Assembly: GCA_003402285.1 (NCBI GenBank)
Contig: QFXG01000028.1
Location: 1 to 45,421 of the forward strand
DNA: 45,421 bases
Reading direction: 5' to 3'
From: Candidatus Nitrotoga sp. SPKER
GTDB lineage: Bacteria; Pseudomonadota; Gammaproteobacteria; Burkholderiales; Gallionellaceae
The notes under the pieces are model-generated. The model was not told the origin of the DNA, did no database searches, and saw only the letters and a program-made list of their open reading frames with translations. Numbering within the stretch: the first letter of the stretch is position 1; each line of letters opens with the position of its first letter. The position numbers were made by a program, and so were the translations under genes. Below are positions 18,463 through 27,091 of the stretch, piece by piece.

Positions 18463-20169
18463 ATGACTAATCACAACACTCCTTCTCAAATCGCACGAAT
18501 AACCCTAAGTACCTTGGCCGCACGCAAGATCGCTCCAACACCGGATAATTATGCGCGCCTGTATCTGGAAATTAGCGGCAAACCCGATGCCAATAGTGCA
18601 GGCCAAACTTTGACATCAGAGACACAGCTTTTGCAAAAATCAACCGACGACAAATTAAAACTGGTGTGGTCAAACCTGATCCGTGATCTACTCACACAAA
18701 TAGAAGCTTCGCATAAGGGCATCACTATTTCACGTAAAAAACAAAGCGTTTTAACCGTACTAAATAGATTCAGCACTGATTCCAGTGTCTTGTTTACGAA
18801 ATTGCAGAATCTAATAGGTTCCTGGAAAGAAACAACTTCATCTAACCCTAACGAGTTAATCCCGGAAAAACTGGAATCTGAAGTAAAAAATGACATTTTT
18901 TCACCTGCCACAGTAAACGCTAATAACATTATTCACACTAATACTCCTGACGTGGCTATCAGTACCACAACAAATATTGAATTAGTCGAACAATTGCGCG
19001 AATTGCTGGCACAGTCTCTTGAAAGCATACACAACGAAGATCCCGATTTAAAAAATGAAATTCAGGCACTGGCTCAACAAACACGCGACACCAACAATTA
19101 TGATCAAGCAAATAAACTGAATAAGCAACTTCGCAAACTCTGGGTCAAGCTGGAATTACGCGACAAAGACAATTTAAAAATTCAGGCAGGATTAATGCGC
19201 CTATTTCGCTTATTAGTGGAAAACGTCAGCGAACTAGTAACGGAAGACAAGTGGCTGCACGACCAAATTATTAACCTACAGGAAATCATCGAGAACCCCA
19301 TTAGTAAACACACAATCGCCACTGCGGAACGCAACCTACGGAGCACGATCATTAAGCAAGGTTTGCTGAAACAAAACATGATCGATGCCAAGACCACGCT
19401 TAAAAGTTTGATGACCACCTTCATCGATCGCCTGAGCGAAATGACCGATAGTACTGGGGCATATCACACTAAAATTGAAGGTTATAGCCTGAAAATCGGA
19501 CAAACAGATAATCTAACCGAACTAAGCCACATCCTGGGTGACATCATGCAAGATACCCGCGTCATCCAAGCTGTCTCAATGCGCTCACATGAAGAGTTGG
19601 TCAGCACACAAAAACAAGCACACATTGCCGAAGAACGTGTCAAACAACTGGAGCAAGAACTGGAAAAAGTAAGCGAATTAGTACGTGAAGATCAACTGAC
19701 CGGAGCACTCAACCGGCGCGGACTCGATGAAGTACTGGATCGCGAAATAAAACGCGCGGACCGCCAACAAACACCCATCAGCCTTGCGCTGCTCGACATT
19801 GATAACTTTAAACAGCTTAACGACTCTTTAGGCCATCAAACCGGCGACCAGGCACTAGTGCACTTAATCCAGGTAATTAAAAATGCGCTTCGCCCGACCG
19901 ATGAAGTAGCGCGTTATGGTGGCGAAGAATTCCTGATTATCTTGATAGATACTAGCCTGGAAGATGCAATGGCGACCATAACTCGCCTGCAGCGCGAGCT
20001 CACCAAAAATCTTTTTTTACACAACAATAACCGACAGCTAATTACCTTTAGCGCCGGAGTTGCGCTACACGCTAGCGGCGAAGACCCTGAATCAACAATC
20101 GGGCGAGCAGACCAAGCCATGTACAAAGCCAAACGAGCCGGTAAAAATCGGGTATTTGCGGCTGATTAA
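18463..20169 (+). CDS. diguanylate cyclase (GGDEF) at the head of the flagellar cluster
   Basis: 568 residues. The C-terminal GGDEF domain (~400-565) has DQLTGALNRRGL, LLDIDNFKQLND and the active-site loop RYGGEEF. The inhibitory I-site RPTD lies five residues before it, so both catalysis and product inhibition look intact. The N-terminal ~390 residues have no membrane segment. They begin with an ARKIAPTPDNYARLY motif found in a betaproteobacterial cyclase family, followed by long helical/coiled stretches. It makes cyclic di-GMP from GTP in the cytoplasm. Its position next to fliC and upstream of two PilZ genes suggests a link to motility. Confidence 0.93.
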   Translation: MTNHNTPSQIARITLSTLAARKIAPTPDNYARLYLEISGKPDANSAGQTLTSETQLLQKSTDDKLKLVWSNLIRDLLTQIEASHKGITISRKKQSVLTVLNRFSTDSSVLFTKLQNLIGSWKETTSSNPNELIPEKLESEVKNDIFSPATVNANNIIHTNTPDVAISTTTNIELVEQLRELLAQSLESIHNEDPDLKNEIQALAQQTRDTNNYDQANKLNKQLRKLWVKLELRDKDNLKIQAGLMRLFRLLVENVSELVTEDKWLHDQIINLQEIIENPISKHTIATAERNLRSTIIKQGLLKQNMIDAKTTLKSLMTTFIDRLSEMTDSTGAYHTKIEGYSLKIGQTDNLTELSHILGDIMQDTRVIQAVSMRSHEELVSTQKQAHIAEERVKQLEQELEKVSELVREDQLTGALNRRGLDEVLDREIKRADRQQTPISLALLDIDNFKQLNDSLGHQTGDQALVHLIQVIKNALRPTDEVARYGGEEFLIILIDTSLEDAMATITRLQRELTKNLFLHNNNRQLITFSAGVALHASGEDPESTIGRADQAMYKAKRAGKNRVFAAD

Positions 20170-20185
20170 TGAAAAAGTGTGATTC

Positions 20186-20196
20186 AGATTTAGGGA
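20186..20196 (+). repeat. right member of the inverted repeat flanking the diguanylate cyclase gene
   Basis: AGATTTAGGGA, 17 bp past the stop codon of the GGDEF gene. It is the exact reverse complement of 18168-18178. Confidence 0.4.
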
Positions 20197-20322
20197 CACC
20201 AATATGCGATTAATTTTAAATTAAGCGATAAAAAACAGAATTTTATTCATCATCAGACACATCTATCAGAGATCAATTGTAATGAACGCTTGTATGCGTC
20301 ATACAAAAAAACAAACATGCAC

Positions 20323-20349
20323 TAAAGTTTTCCTGGCCCTTTCCGTTAA
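20323..20349 (+). promoter_or_regulatory. sigma-28 (FliA) promoter of fliC
   Basis: TAAAGTTT (20323-20330), an 11-nt spacer, then TCCGTTAA (20342-20349). The -35 matches the FliA consensus TAAAGTTT exactly and the -10 matches GCCGATAA in six of eight. It lies ~95 bp upstream of the flagellin start, as expected for a late flagellar gene. Confidence 0.85.
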
Positions 20350-20444
20350 CTGTAATAACCGAGGTTGATGAGCCTAAAAAATCTGGCCAGCCAAAGTAAA
20401 TGGCAATCACGCCGTACAACAAACACAGTTAAAGGAGTATTAAA

Positions 20445-21938
20445 ATGCCCTCATTCATTAATACCAATATTTCATCCCTAAATGCGCAACGCAATCTGAA
20501 TGCATCACAAAGTGTGCTACAAACTTCCTTGCAACGTTTATCTTCTGGCTTGCGTATCAACGGCGCCAAAGACGACGCAGCGGGGCTAGCGATTTCGAAC
20601 CGTATGACTTCACAAATTAACGGTAACACCCAGGCCGCACGTAACGCCAACGACGGTATCTCCTTGGCACAAACAGCTGAAGGCGATTTGTCACAAATCG
20701 GTGCCAACTTACAGCGGATGCGTGACTTGGCAATTCAATCAGCCAATAGTACCAATTCCGTGTCTGACCGTGCCGCCCTGAATAGCGAATTACAATCGCT
20801 AAGCGCTGAGATCGACCGTGTAGCACAAAACTCCTCATTTAACGGCGTAAAGTTGTTGGATGGTACATTTACTGCACAGAACTTCCAAGTCGGCGCAGGT
20901 GCAACTGTTAACGACCAAATCGCGATCAACACGATCTCCAGCGCACGTATCGCACAACTGGGTAGCGCTGGAGCAACAACTGCGGCCACCGTAACCGGAG
21001 CAGCCACAACAGCCGCGCTTGTTGCTGGTGATGTCACGCTCAACGGTTTCCAAATAGGCGCATCAAATGTCGGTGCATTACCCGGCCAAAGTGCCGCCAG
21101 TGCCTATTCCATCGCAGCAGCCATCAATGTCGTTTCCCCTCAGTCAGGTGTTACTGCAACAGCAAATACAACCGTTCTCACAGGCGCTGCAGCAACGGTA
21201 TTTACTGGCGTTACTGCAGCTAACAGTTTCAGTGTAAACGGCATCTCGGTTGGCGCAATTGCTGGCGGTGGTACGGCCGCAGGTCAAGGTGCCAACGTTG
21301 CGGCAGCCATCAACTCCGTTTCTAGTCAATCCGGGGTAACAGCAACAGCAGATGCGTCCACTGGAGTGGTTAGCCTATCAGCTGTAGATGGACGTGACAT
21401 CAGTCTGCTAGCACTAGGTACGACCGCTGCTGCTACTGCTTTAACAACTTTTGGTTTGGTAACCGGTGACGTTGTAGGCCCAGTTGCCGCTGTTACGACC
21501 CACGGCACAATCACGCTGAACAGCACCAATGCAGCGGGCATAGTGCAGGGCGGCGGCAATGCAGCAAATGCCGGACTTACCGCTGCCGGACTTGTCACAG
21601 CAGCCACTACCGTCTCCTCGGTTTCCTCCATCTCGGGAATAGACATTTCAACTGCAGCAGGTGCGACTAAATCATTAGCTGTTCTTGACGGTGCACTGGT
21701 TTCAATCAATAGCTCACGCGCTTCATTGGGTGCTTTTCAAAACCGTTTCGCATCGGTGGTAACCAGTCTTCAAACCACTACCGAGAATTTGACTGCATCA
21801 CGCAGCCGTATCGTGGATACTGATTTTGCTGCCGAAACTGCTTCATTATCCCGCAGTCAGATCTTGCAACAAGCCGGTACAGCGATGTTAGCGCAAGCGA
21901 ACCAGATCCCGAACGGAGTATTGGCGCTGTTGAGATAA
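20445..21938 (+). CDS. fliC: flagellin
   Basis: 497 residues. The N-terminal D0/D1 region is canonical (FINTNISSLNAQRNLN, LQRLSSGLRINGAKDDAAGLA), as is the C-terminal region (NRFASVVTSLQTTTENL, ARSQILQQAGTAMLAQANQIP-type ending). The Ala/Thr-rich centre (~165-410) contains two copies of a flagellin hook IN-like unit (VTLNGFQIG...AAINVVSPQSGVTATA and FSVNGISVG...AAINSVSSQSGVTATA). AAAGGAG precedes the ATG and a sigma-28 promoter lies upstream. It is exported through the flagellar type III system as the filament subunit. FliS, its likely chaperone, is encoded downstream. Confidence 0.97.
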   Translation: MPSFINTNISSLNAQRNLNASQSVLQTSLQRLSSGLRINGAKDDAAGLAISNRMTSQINGNTQAARNANDGISLAQTAEGDLSQIGANLQRMRDLAIQSANSTNSVSDRAALNSELQSLSAEIDRVAQNSSFNGVKLLDGTFTAQNFQVGAGATVNDQIAINTISSARIAQLGSAGATTAATVTGAATTAALVAGDVTLNGFQIGASNVGALPGQSAASAYSIAAAINVVSPQSGVTATANTTVLTGAAATVFTGVTAANSFSVNGISVGAIAGGGTAAGQGANVAAAINSVSSQSGVTATADASTGVVSLSAVDGRDISLLALGTTAAATALTTFGLVTGDVVGPVAAVTTHGTITLNSTNAAGIVQGGGNAANAGLTAAGLVTAATTVSSVSSISGIDISTAAGATKSLAVLDGALVSINSSRASLGAFQNRFASVVTSLQTTTENLTASRSRIVDTDFAAETASLSRSQILQQAGTAMLAQANQIPNGVLALLR

Positions 21939-21953
21939 GTTAGTTAGCTACAC

Positions 21954-21983
21954 AAATCTAGCCGAAGAGATTCGGCTAGATTT
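21954..21983 (+). terminator. hairpin between fliC and flaG
   Basis: A perfect 13-bp stem (AAATCTAGCCGAA / TTCGGCTAGATTT) with a GAGA loop begins 15 nt after the fliC stop. Only three T follow the GC part before ATAAG, so it may terminate partially and let some transcripts continue into flaG-fliD-fliS. It could also protect the abundant fliC mRNA from 3' decay. Confidence 0.75.
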
Positions 21984-22004
21984 ATAAGAGTCAGGAGAAG
22001 CAAA

Positions 22005-22397
22005 ATGCTCATCCCAAACATAAGCAGCATAACTCAGGCTCAACAGCCTGCTAATCTTAAAGACGACAGGGTCGCCAGTAATGGCGAGTCTGGTGTGGTT
22101 ATTCCCACGCCTAATGTCCCCTTGGAGTTACCTGAAATTGCAACACAGCAAATCACCAAACAACAAACTTCCACAGCACAATTGAAAAGTGCGGTAGACA
22201 ACATCAATCAAATACTACAGCAAGCTAATAAAGACGTTGAATTCAGCGTAGATGATAGCACCAAAAAATCGATAATTAAGGTGGTCGACTCGACCACCGG
22301 CAATCTGATTCGTCAATTTCCTTCTGAAGAAGGACTATCAGTTACTCGTGCAATAGACCGCATTCAAAATGGCTTATTGTTGACAGACAAGGCCTAG
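22005..22397 (+). CDS. flaG: FlaG family flagellar protein
   Basis: 130 residues. The C-terminal half is typical FlaG: LKSAVDNINQILQQANKDVEFSVDD...IIKVVDSTTGNLIRQFPSEEGL. The N-terminal ~50 residues are low-complexity. FlaG proteins affect filament length by an unclear mechanism. It sits between fliC and fliD, a usual place. A GGAGAAGC sequence precedes the ATG. FliD follows 12 nt after the stop. Confidence 0.92.
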   Translation: MLIPNISSITQAQQPANLKDDRVASNGESGVVIPTPNVPLELPEIATQQITKQQTSTAQLKSAVDNINQILQQANKDVEFSVDDSTKKSIIKVVDSTTGNLIRQFPSEEGLSVTRAIDRIQNGLLLTDKA

Positions 22398-22409
22398 GAG
22401 ACAATCAGA

Positions 22410-24416
22410 ATGGTGACTAGCACCGCATCTGCAACGACAGGCACAAGCATCGACGTCAACAGCATTGTCAGTCAGTTGATGACGGTGGAACAACAACCCA
22501 TTACCAAACTGAATGCAAAAGAAGCCAGCTATCAGGCCAAACTTTCCGCCTTTGGGACGATCAAAAGTGCCTTGGCAACCTTCCAAACTGCCTTGCAAGG
22601 ACTAAGTAGTGCCAGCAAATTTCAAACGGTCAATGCAACCCCTTCCGACGCAACTGTTTTTTCCGCCACCGCTGCCAGCACTGCAATAGCTGGCTCTTAT
22701 TCTTTGGATATTACTAGTTTAGCCCAGGCACAAAAATTAGTTGCCGCAGGGCAAACCAGCAGCACCGCTGCAATCGGCGCAGGTGCTGCAACTACAGTGA
22801 CGTTTGATTTTGGTTCCATCAGCGGTGGTACCTTCAGTACCGTGACCGGAGCTTATACCGGTGCAGCGTTTACCAGTAATGGTAACGCTACCAAAAGCAT
22901 CACTATAGACAGCACTAATAACTCGCTACAGGGTATCCGTGATGCTATCAATGCCGGCAAGATGGGCGTAACAGCCACCATCATCAATGATGGTAGTGGT
23001 ACCCCCTATCGTCTTGCTCTGTCTTCGGATAACAATGGTGCGAACAATAGCCTCAAGATCAGCGTAACGGGCGACTCTGCAGTAAGCAATCTGCTGGCAA
23101 ACGATCCGGCTGACGTACAACAGCTCGCCGAGACTGTTACTGCTCAGAATGCCAACTTCAAGGTGAATGGCGTAGCGGTGAGCAAAAGCTCCAACACCGT
23201 TTTTGACGTAATTCCAGGGGTGACTCTTAACCTGAACAAGATCACTACTTCAGCTACAAACCTGACGATAGCACGCGACACCACTGCAATCAGTAACTCT
23301 ATCTCTGGATTCGTTAAAGCTTACAACGATTTATCCTCTACACTAACAACCGTATCGGCTTACAATCCTGCAACCAAAACAAGTGCCTTATTACAAGGCG
23401 ATAGCACAGTACGCTCCCTGCAATCACAATTGCGCGCCGCACTAACCACTACCATTACAGGTACTTCTGGCGCATTGACCACACTTTCGCAAGTAGGCGT
23501 TTCTTTCCAAAAAGACGGCTCACTGGCTCTAGATAACACCAAACTTGGCAACGCAATCTCTAACAACTTTAACGACATTGCCAGTTTATTTGCTGCAGTA
23601 GGCAATACCACAGATAGCCTAGTCAACTTTAATTCTGCGAGCAGTGCCAGCAAACCGGGAAACTATGCGGTGAACATTAGCCAATTGGCTACACGAGGCA
23701 CAGCCGTTGGATCAGTCGCCGCCAATACCACCATCACTGCGGCCACCAATGACACATTAAATTTTACCATCAACGGGATTAGCACCTCTGTAACTTTGAC
23801 TGCTGCTACCTATACTCCACAGTCGTTAGCAGCCGAGCTGCAATCGAAAATCAACAGCGCGAGCGAGCTGTCCGGAGCGGGAGTTTCGGTTGCTGTCACT
23901 CAAAATTCAGGTGTTTTTTCGGTAACCGCAACCAATTACGGTTCTGGCTCCAGTGTCGCCATCACAGGTGGCAACGGGGTGCTTGATTTAATGGGCGGTA
24001 CACCAATACAAACAGACGGAGTAAATGTAGCCGGCACCATTGGAGGGATCACTGCAACCGGCTCTGGTCAAATTCTAACCGCAACCAGCGGCGACCCTCA
24101 AGATTTAAGCATCAGCATCAACGGCGGAGTATTGGGCGCGCGCGGCACGTTGAATTACTCCCAAGGCTATGCCTACTCACTGAATAAATGGTCAGCCTCC
24201 ATTCTTGCTGGCGATGGCGTTCTAGTGGGCCGTACCAATGGTATCAACAAATCCATTGCAGACATCGGCAACCAACGCACCACATTACAGGCGCGGCTGG
24301 TCGGCATCGAGCAACGCTATCGCATGCAGTATAGTGCGTTGGATGCCATGTTAACCAGCATGAACCAAACCAGTACATACCTGACCCAACAACTTGCCAA
24401 TTTGCCAACATTTTAA
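22410..24416 (+). CDS. fliD: filament cap protein FliD
   Basis: 668 residues. The N-terminal FliD domain (SIDVNSIVSQLMTVEQQPIT... to ~110) and the C-terminal FliD domain (ending YRMQYSALDAMLTSMNQTST, YLTQQLANL) are both present. Flagellin hook IN-like segments lie in the middle (NFKVNGVAVSKSSNTVFDVI; LNFTINGISTSVTLT). It is longer than the E. coli protein (~470) because of Ser/Thr/Ala-rich central insertions. It caps the growing filament and folds incoming flagellin. It lies between flaG and fliS in one likely transcription unit. Confidence 0.95.
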   Translation: MVTSTASATTGTSIDVNSIVSQLMTVEQQPITKLNAKEASYQAKLSAFGTIKSALATFQTALQGLSSASKFQTVNATPSDATVFSATAASTAIAGSYSLDITSLAQAQKLVAAGQTSSTAAIGAGAATTVTFDFGSISGGTFSTVTGAYTGAAFTSNGNATKSITIDSTNNSLQGIRDAINAGKMGVTATIINDGSGTPYRLALSSDNNGANNSLKISVTGDSAVSNLLANDPADVQQLAETVTAQNANFKVNGVAVSKSSNTVFDVIPGVTLNLNKITTSATNLTIARDTTAISNSISGFVKAYNDLSSTLTTVSAYNPATKTSALLQGDSTVRSLQSQLRAALTTTITGTSGALTTLSQVGVSFQKDGSLALDNTKLGNAISNNFNDIASLFAAVGNTTDSLVNFNSASSASKPGNYAVNISQLATRGTAVGSVAANTTITAATNDTLNFTINGISTSVTLTAATYTPQSLAAELQSKINSASELSGAGVSVAVTQNSGVFSVTATNYGSGSSVAITGGNGVLDLMGGTPIQTDGVNVAGTIGGITATGSGQILTATSGDPQDLSISINGGVLGARGTLNYSQGYAYSLNKWSASILAGDGVLVGRTNGINKSIADIGNQRTTLQARLVGIEQRYRMQYSALDAMLTSMNQTSTYLTQQLANLPTF

Positions 24417-24429
24417 GTAGGAGAAAATC

Positions 24430-24966
24430 ATGAACACGATGGCTGCAATCAAAACCTATAACAAAGTGAGGATCGAATCCAGTGTCGCGGCCGCAGACCC
24501 CCACCAATTAATTTTGATGTTATTTCAAGGCGCATTGTTGGCTATTGTTAATGCAAAGAATGCAATGTTACGTAAAGATATTCCTACCAAAGGTGCTGCC
24601 ATTTCCCAAGCCATTCTGATCATTGATGATGGTCTGAAAGCCAGCCTGAACAAAGACGTGGGCGGCGAATTAGCGTACAACCTCGCAGCCTTATATGACT
24701 ACATGACCAACCGCCTCCTAACTGCTAACTTGAAAAATGACGAGATCGCCCTGGATGAAGTTGCTCGCCTATTGAATGACCTAAAAGGTGCTTGGGAAAG
24801 CATACGCCCAGACACCACATCCACCTTACCTGCTTCACCAATCATTGCACAACAACAGGCACTCCCCGCTGTTAAACCACAAACAGTCAACGTCCAATCA
24901 ACAATTTCTACCTCCCTGCAATCAGCAACCGTCAGGCATGCCATGTCAGCTTATGGCGGTGTATAA
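24430..24966 (+). CDS. fliS: flagellin chaperone FliS with a C-terminal extension
   Basis: 178 residues. The first ~130 match FliS: AAIKTYNKVRIESSVAAADP, HQLILMLFQGALLAI, LNKDVGGELAYNLAALYDYM and LNDLKGAWESI. The last ~45 residues are a low-complexity Pro/Gln/Thr/Ser tail beyond the usual end, closing with RHAMSAYGGV. FliS holds flagellin C-termini before export. AGGAG lies ahead of the ATG, and fliD ends 13 nt upstream. Confidence 0.93.
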   Translation: MNTMAAIKTYNKVRIESSVAAADPHQLILMLFQGALLAIVNAKNAMLRKDIPTKGAAISQAILIIDDGLKASLNKDVGGELAYNLAALYDYMTNRLLTANLKNDEIALDEVARLLNDLKGAWESIRPDTTSTLPASPIIAQQQALPAVKPQTVNVQSTISTSLQSATVRHAMSAYGGV

Positions 24967-25044
24967 GGTGTGACCAAAACCTGTCCACCATAACTTCGCT
25001 CTAACGCATTACGATAGATCGAATAGAAAATCCTAGAGTCTAAT

Positions 25045-25071
25045 TAAAGTTTTCTAAACACTAACCGATTC
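25045..25071 (+). promoter_or_regulatory. sigma-28 (FliA) promoter of fliT
   Basis: TAAAGTTT (25045-25052), an 11-nt spacer, then ACCGATTC (25064-25071). The -35 is a perfect FliA match and the -10 retains the CCGAT core. It lies ~97 bp before fliT, the same distance as the fliC promoter from fliC. Confidence 0.8.
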
Positions 25072-25167
25072 CGTGAATGACAATGTCTGGTTATACCAGC
25101 TAAATAAACAAATCGAAATGGTCAACAACACAATTATGCAACCAACCAAAATTAAAGGATGTAGGCC

Positions 25168-25491
25168 ATGAATCTACTTATCGAAAATTACGAATTGCTT
25201 TCATCTATTACTGCCCAGATGCGCGTAGCCGCTACAGATGGCCAATGGGATAAATTGGTAGAATTGGAAAAACAATGTAGCCAACATGTGGCAATTATGA
25301 AAGCTCAAGATATAGGCATCCCACCTAACGAGAGTACACGATTGCGTAAAGTGGCGTTGATCCGTAAAATTCTTGAAGACGATGCGGAAATTCGTAACCA
25401 TACTGAACCGTGGGTTGAACAATTACAGCACATCATACATAGCACCGGACAAGAACGCCGTTTGCAACAGACCTACTTCAACGAATATTAA
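25168..25491 (+). CDS. fliT: flagellar chaperone FliT
   Basis: 107 residues, all-helical. It has the FliT-like pattern YELLSSITAQMRVAATDGQW.KLVELEKQC at the N-terminus and VALIRKILEDDAEIRNHTEPW further on, ending LQQTYF.... FliT binds the FliD cap protein before export and, in enterics, represses FlhDC. Its place right after fliS and its own sigma-28 promoter support the call. A good GGATG-type leader precedes the ATG. Confidence 0.88.
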   Translation: MNLLIENYELLSSITAQMRVAATDGQWDKLVELEKQCSQHVAIMKAQDIGIPPNESTRLRKVALIRKILEDDAEIRNHTEPWVEQLQHIIHSTGQERRLQQTYFNEY

Positions 25492-25568
25492 TAACTTAGA
25501 ATGCATGCAGGCAATAACCCTGCTTCAGAAAAATGGGCAATACTGTAGCACTCTGCATAACACGTTAA

Positions 25569-26606
25569 ATGCACATGCTGCCTGTCAAACTCCTGAATAC
25601 AATCAAAGTACTCGCGCAAGCACAAAAAACGCTTCCGACAGCTGCTACTGACACTGCCCCTAAAACGGGGCAGTTCGAACCGGGACAGAAAATTCAGGGC
25701 ATGGTACAAAATCAAGTATCTCACGGTTTATTCAATGTTCGTGTTGGCGAACAACTTACTCAAATGTTGCTTCCAGATTTTATTCAAAGTGGCGACACGA
25801 TCAAATTGCAAGTCATCGCCACCACTCCCCGCCTGACCTTTAGCATGTCCGCTTCAAACAACCCGTTATCCACACAAGAACAATTAAGTTCGGTATCACG
25901 GTTGCTATCTGCTTTATCACAGCAACCGCGAGAGCAAATTGATATGCGTGCGATGAAAAGTTCACCACTATGGACAACACCCCAAACCACGCAAAGTGGG
26001 CAGCTGGCCGGACTGCTGCACGATGCTTTGAGTAACAGTGGTCTATTCTATGAATCACATCAAGTTCAATGGCTGGAAGGCATGCGCAGCACTTCGCAAC
26101 TTCTTCAAGAACCCCAGAATTCCGCAACAGCAAACTCTTCAACAAACGTTAAAGCATTATCTTTGCCGGACGTTAACCTATCCTCTACACGCCAATTGAA
26201 TACGGCAGCCTCAGCAGAAGGGAAAACTCCATTAATTCCTCACCATTTACAGCCACTCGTACAGCAACAAATCACCGCACTGGAAACACAGCAGGTCTTA
26301 TGGCAAGGTAACATCTGGCCAAACCAAGCAATGCAATGGGAAATCCACGAACACGCTTCACACACTCCTGCAACAGATAACCAGCGGCAATGGACTACAC
26401 AAATCCACCTTGACTTACCCAACCTGGGTATGGTCTCTGCCACATTAAGTTTCAATAATGCAGGCCTACACTTAACACTGACTGCCAGTTCCTCGACGAC
26501 ACTTACTGCGCTAGGCAATGCCAGTTCGCAACTAGTCGCTACCCTATCCGACTGTGGAATTCCAATTGTCAGTACAGTAATCACACAACATGAACCCACC
26601 CAATAA
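25569..26606 (+). CDS. second FliK-like hook-length-control-type protein
   Basis: 345 residues. The N-terminal part has an RNA/SH3-like compact stretch (QKIQGMVQNQVSHGLFNVRV...GDTIKLQVIATTPRLTFSMS). A Gln/Ser/Thr-rich middle follows. The C-terminal ~110 residues have the fold signature of the FliK C-terminal (Flg_hook) domain (QIHLDLPNLGMVSATLSFNN...TLTASS...LSDCGIPIVSTVI). The main fliK is elsewhere in the cluster (34589), so this is a paralogue or related secreted regulator. It overlaps the next gene by 17 nt. No clear ribosome-binding site; the Met at 25575 is an alternative start. Confidence 0.75.
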   Translation: MHMLPVKLLNTIKVLAQAQKTLPTAATDTAPKTGQFEPGQKIQGMVQNQVSHGLFNVRVGEQLTQMLLPDFIQSGDTIKLQVIATTPRLTFSMSASNNPLSTQEQLSSVSRLLSALSQQPREQIDMRAMKSSPLWTTPQTTQSGQLAGLLHDALSNSGLFYESHQVQWLEGMRSTSQLLQEPQNSATANSSTNVKALSLPDVNLSSTRQLNTAASAEGKTPLIPHHLQPLVQQQITALETQQVLWQGNIWPNQAMQWEIHEHASHTPATDNQRQWTTQIHLDLPNLGMVSATLSFNNAGLHLTLTASSSTTLTALGNASSQLVATLSDCGIPIVSTVITQHEPTQ

Positions 26607-26877
26607 ACGCCAGATTGCTGTCGCACTGGCTTATCATGATCATGAATCAGCCCCAAAGGTCGTAGCACAGGGTCGTGGCTTGATCGCACAGGCAATCATT
26701 AAACGCGCCAAAGAGCATGGCGTGTTTGTGCATGAATCAGAGGATCTTGTGGGATTACTTATGCAAGTTGAATTGGATCAGCACATCCCACCGCAACTTT
26801 ATCTGGCTGTAGCAGAACTACTAGCTTGGCTATATCGCCTGGAGCATGGAGAAACTCCCGCTAAACCAGGTATGTAA
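26590..26877 (+). CDS. stand-alone FlhB C-terminal-domain protein (FlhX/FhlB-like)
   Basis: 95 residues corresponding to the cytoplasmic C-terminal domain of FlhB/YscU after the autocleavage site. It has ALAYHDHESAPKVVAQGRGL, AQAIIKRAKEHGVFVHE and VELDQHIPPQLYLAVAELLAWLYRL. The NPTH cleavage motif is not present, only NPPNKRQIAVALAY. Such free FlhB-C domains (FlhX) can replace the cleaved FlhB fragment in substrate switching. It overlaps the FliK-like gene, and FliK is the protein that acts on FlhB-C, so the two probably work as a pair. Confidence 0.88.
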   Translation: MNPPNKRQIAVALAYHDHESAPKVVAQGRGLIAQAIIKRAKEHGVFVHESEDLVGLLMQVELDQHIPPQLYLAVAELLAWLYRLEHGETPAKPGM

Positions 26878-27091
26878 TTACAGAATATAATGATAATATC
26901 GCTGCCCTTTCTAATTTATGTAATTAAAATTTAATTAACTCAATATGTTATTACGCTTCATAATCATGGCAACAAAAACCTCTTGATTTAATCGTTTCAA
27001 TTTAAGCATAACAAACCACCGTTTTAGTCTTACCAAAAATCTCGGAAATTTTTTAGAGATGTATTGATTTTAATTTTTAAATAGGTGCAGC

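Noticed and set aside
20735-21709. Long minus-strand frames opposite fliC
   Set aside because: Ala/Thr-rich coding DNA leaves open frames on the other strand; there is no start signal or family match.
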